Under the pieces are notes generated by a model, which was given only the letters and a program-made list of their open reading frames with translations, did no database searches and was not told the DNA's origin. Source: Haliotis asinina (Eukaryota; Mollusca; Gastropoda; Lepetellida; Haliotidae). Taken from it: 64,000 nucleotides of DNA. Position 1 is the stretch's first letter. Each line of letters starts with the position of its first letter. Below, one piece after another: positions 61,501-64,000 of this stretch. A program made the position numbers and the translations under genes. The stretch covers positions 8,353,501-8,417,500 of the forward strand of contig NC_090287.1 in the NCBI RefSeq assembly GCF_037392515.1. Reading direction: 5' to 3'.

Positions 61501-62654
61501 CGAACACTGTACAAAACCCATGAACTCGAGGTAATGAAGTCATTACAATGTGTTACCCTGCTTGGGATTCTGGGTAAGATTAAGGTCTTAGTGACCTATG
61601 AATGTATTTTTAGGATTGGGGCCCACATTCTCAAAGTGATCTTAGTGTTATATCAATCATACCTCCCATACTCTAACATACACTAAAGAGAGTCATAATG
61701 CTATGACAATGTAGACAACTATGTAATCAGGGGTAATCAGTTCTGAAGAATTATGTACCTGTTGATTGTATTGCAATACCTGTCTGTAACAGGTTTGTCT
61801 GATCCAGACTTGATTAGTTACATTATACAACTCGAACATTATAAAAAAAGAACTAAAACACAATAGGAATTAACATGACAATTCAGTATTGAATAAACTT
61901 CTAACTATGTATTTTTGCAAGTAGACTTACATTTCTTGAGGTCTTTTTCAGATTTGAATGTCCCATCAGGATTGAAGATATCTTCAAATGGAATACATCT
62001 TGCTCCAGGAATGTGACCAGACTTGATCTCTGGCAGAAACACAATAATAATTGCATTAATAATAAAAGAAACACCACACCATGTTCCAACAGCAACAATA
62101 ATACAGAATAATAGCACTGAATCAGATCCAAAACTAAAGCAAGTTAAACTGTACTATTTCCTGATCAATGGATCAGTGAGCAACATTCTCAACTCCCTTT
62201 GGAAAGATACAAGACAAACTGCCTTATGATGACAGGAACATTACCATCTAGTCTAGCTTGGTTAACAGAAGGAAAATTAAAAGAATAAAAAAAATCTCTT
62301 GCTTCCATACGTGTCTTTTTAAAATAATTTCATATCCTGAACTTTTAACCATCTTAGCATCTTTCTGTTTATACATTATGACTTGCCAAATGTAATCATG
62401 CTATTTGATATGCAAAATATCAGTAAACAGCAAGACAGAATAAGTATGACTAAAGATTGCACTGAACCGATGTCTGTTTGGACTCAGGTATGAAGACGTC
62501 AACAATAGCTACCTGGAGGCAGATCGGTCTCCCCCATGAAACTTGGCACATCACGGGCATCAACTATTTGTTCTCTCTTTGTTTGGACATTGTCAACCAT
62601 CGCGTCGTAATCACGCAGCAAATTGGGATTGAGACGAGTTTCAAAATTACCTCT
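58519..62654 (-). CDS. Rhodanese-type sulfurtransferase (TST/MPST-like), 3' four exons
   Basis: Minus-strand exons 62654-62513, 62029-61931, 60139-60015 and 58578-58519 (stop TGA) join in phase. They encode the C-terminal rhodanese domain: NPNLLRDYDAMV, REQIVDARDVPSF, IKSGHIPGARCIPF, FNPDGTFKSEKDL, FDQAGIDLGKPLV, the active-site loop CLAGLTAC and VPVYYGSWIEWG, ending DADLCVTGK. Family role: transfer of sulfane sulfur from thiosulfate or mercaptopyruvate to cyanide or thiols through a persulfide on the first Cys of the loop, usually mitochondrial. The loop is unusual (CLAG instead of the common CGSG). The N-terminal domain exons lie beyond the right edge. Confidence 0.88.
60390..60585 (+). repeat. 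SINE-like repeat, copy in sulfurtransferase intron
   Basis: Matches the 20325 copy in order: CTTCAGCAACCCATGCTTGT, CAAGTGGTCAGCCTTGCTGAC, CTGTTGATCACTGGATAGTCTG and AAGACTGCTGCCACATTGCT. The remaining introns 58579-60014 and 60140-61930 show nothing else of note. Confidence 0.6.
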
Positions 62655-64000
62655 CTGAAACAGACATGTTGGGATTTGATGTGTGTCCCATTAACCCGTC
62701 AGTGTGATACTGAGTGAGTGAGTGAGTCACATATTTCAGCCATGTCATGATAAAAACAAGCAGTTGCCTCCAATGTGACATAAACCCCTGCTGCAAATTA
62801 TCAAATCAAACTTGAGAAGTAATGAAAGTGAAGGTCGTAGTTTAAGATGAAGTGAAATGTAAAAAAAACCACACGACCAGTCAACCACTCTTGATGTTCA
62901 AACACACAAATATTTTCAAGACTCACTTTGACCTTGACATGAATGTATTGGTGTATGAATATGAAAAAAAAAGTAATAAAGATATTGCTTATCAAAAAAA
63001 ACATTCAAGAGAAGACCTGAAAGAGTACGTAGAAAATCCATTGAACCATTCTTGAGATATCTCCCTGACACATGTAACATGCAGGTTAACATGCTGAAAT
63101 CTTCAAAGTGTTGCTGTGACTTTGAAAATTATTTGAAGATCAACAAAATCACCTCTGCTCTGCGCCTTCCCCATATGCGTCTTGGTGTCACATATCAACA
63201 AAATCCAGTGAATGGTTCTTGCGATATCTCCCGGTAAAAAAGTAAAAGCAAGTGGAAAAACAACAGAAATAGAAAAAGAAAACCTTTTAGGCTATTGCCC
63301 TGTTTCCTGAAAATTTTACATAATTGTAAATTGTCTCAAAGATTGTTTATGCTTTTTCATATGTGTTGAAAACGTCTCTATTGTCTGATATTTCTATCCC
63401 CAGCCCGACCCTAACCGCTGTCTGCAACACACATCCTGGTCAGATGATCCCCTCTTCCCTGCTTCTTTACATAATAATAGTGGTAGTGAGACTCCATGGT
63501 AGCATACTTAATAGTTTCAGTATTAATGTTACATTTTTTTACCTCAGCTATCATTTATAATGAAGTTTGGAAATTTTAACTATAAATTGTATATTTATAT
63601 ACTTATCCTATCTCACGATTTGCACTTCTCTCTCTTGCCTCGACACTGAGTGGAACGAATTAGAACTTTCCTGTAGGCCTCTCTTGTCCATATGCCCGTG
63701 TTCCCCAGGCTGCTCTCCTTACAGGACGGGTCCCTTAGCCCATGCTGAGCATGCAGCATGCTCCCCTATCTACCCACATGACTACCTCAGAGAGATCATT
63801 CTTTTCTTTGAGCCCACGTCTTAATCTGTGTAGTGGGGAGGCTGGGTGGGCATACATCGCGTGAGATAGGATAAGTATATAAATATACAATTTATAGTTA
63901 AAATTTCCAAATTTTTAAACTTATCCTATCTCACAATTTGCACTTATTCCACGGTTGGACAGCGGGTTGCAGATTACCCTATGTCTCAAAGCACTGACAG
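62655..64000. other. Upstream sulfurtransferase intron, to window edge
   Basis: No exon encoding the N-terminal rhodanese domain can be read here. The segment holds the inverted-repeat element at 63566-63911 and otherwise AT-rich DNA. Confidence 0.4.
63566..63911. mobile_element. MITE with 52-bp perfect inverted repeats
   Basis: 63566-63617 (TTTGGAAATTTTAACTATAA ... CTATCTCACG) is the exact reverse complement of 63860-63911, enclosing 242 bp of GC-richer DNA. A further direct copy of the inner word (TTATCCTATCTCAC, TTTGCACTT) follows immediately at 63920, so elements may be nested or tandem at the window edge. Confidence 0.75.

Overview
The window is animal genomic DNA, most likely from a marine gastropod of the abalone type (Haliotis-like). 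It is AT-rich and carries widely spaced spliceosomal exons. Several dispersed repeats resemble short elements I associate with abalone introns, so the genus-level assignment is recollection rather than proof. Three host genes can be named by reading across splice junctions: FKBP2 (minus strand, its last exon off the left edge), SNRPD2 encoding snRNP Sm D2 (plus strand, complete, head-to-head with FKBP2), and a rhodanese-type sulfurtransferase (minus strand, 3' half only). A fourth host gene, seven exons on the minus strand at 24405-47022, gives a consistent open frame of about 240 codons that I do not recognise.

The centrepiece is a complete 14,562-bp Polinton/Maverick at 5311-19872, a virus-like self-synthesising DNA transposon sitting inside the second intron of SNRPD2. 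Its 319-bp terminal inverted repeats differ at one base, and every gene is uninterrupted, so the insertion looks young. It encodes a protein-primed family B DNA polymerase, a retroviral-type integrase, an A32/FtsK-like packaging ATPase, a double-jelly-roll major capsid protein and a minor capsid (penton) protein. It also encodes two paralogous fibre-like proteins, a three-repeat and a one-repeat version. Several conserved but uncharacterised Polinton proteins follow: a coiled-coil/membrane protein, a 407-aa tail-anchored protein, and a run of small membrane proteins and a zinc-ribbon-like protein.

The left third of the element is transcribed mainly leftward and the right two-thirds rightward. 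Two AT-rich divergent promoter intervals lie at 8521-8555 and 10930-10962. The genes are packed with tiny gaps or overlaps. No adenovirus-type cysteine protease gene can be found and there is no unassigned space for one. The 3' end of the integrase gene runs 185 bp into the right inverted repeat, so the left repeat carries a mirror copy of the integrase tail.

Outside the Polinton, the host introns and intergenic DNA hold two intact Tc1-type transposons only 30 bp apart (40636-43574) and several foldback or MITE-like elements. They also hold SINE-like copies, an 83-bp and a 49-bp tandem repeat, and a 38-bp minisatellite (54535-55700) that is open in many frames and gives false long ORFs. The large stretches 21354-24404, 43575-46961 and 47023-58518 show no gene I can support.
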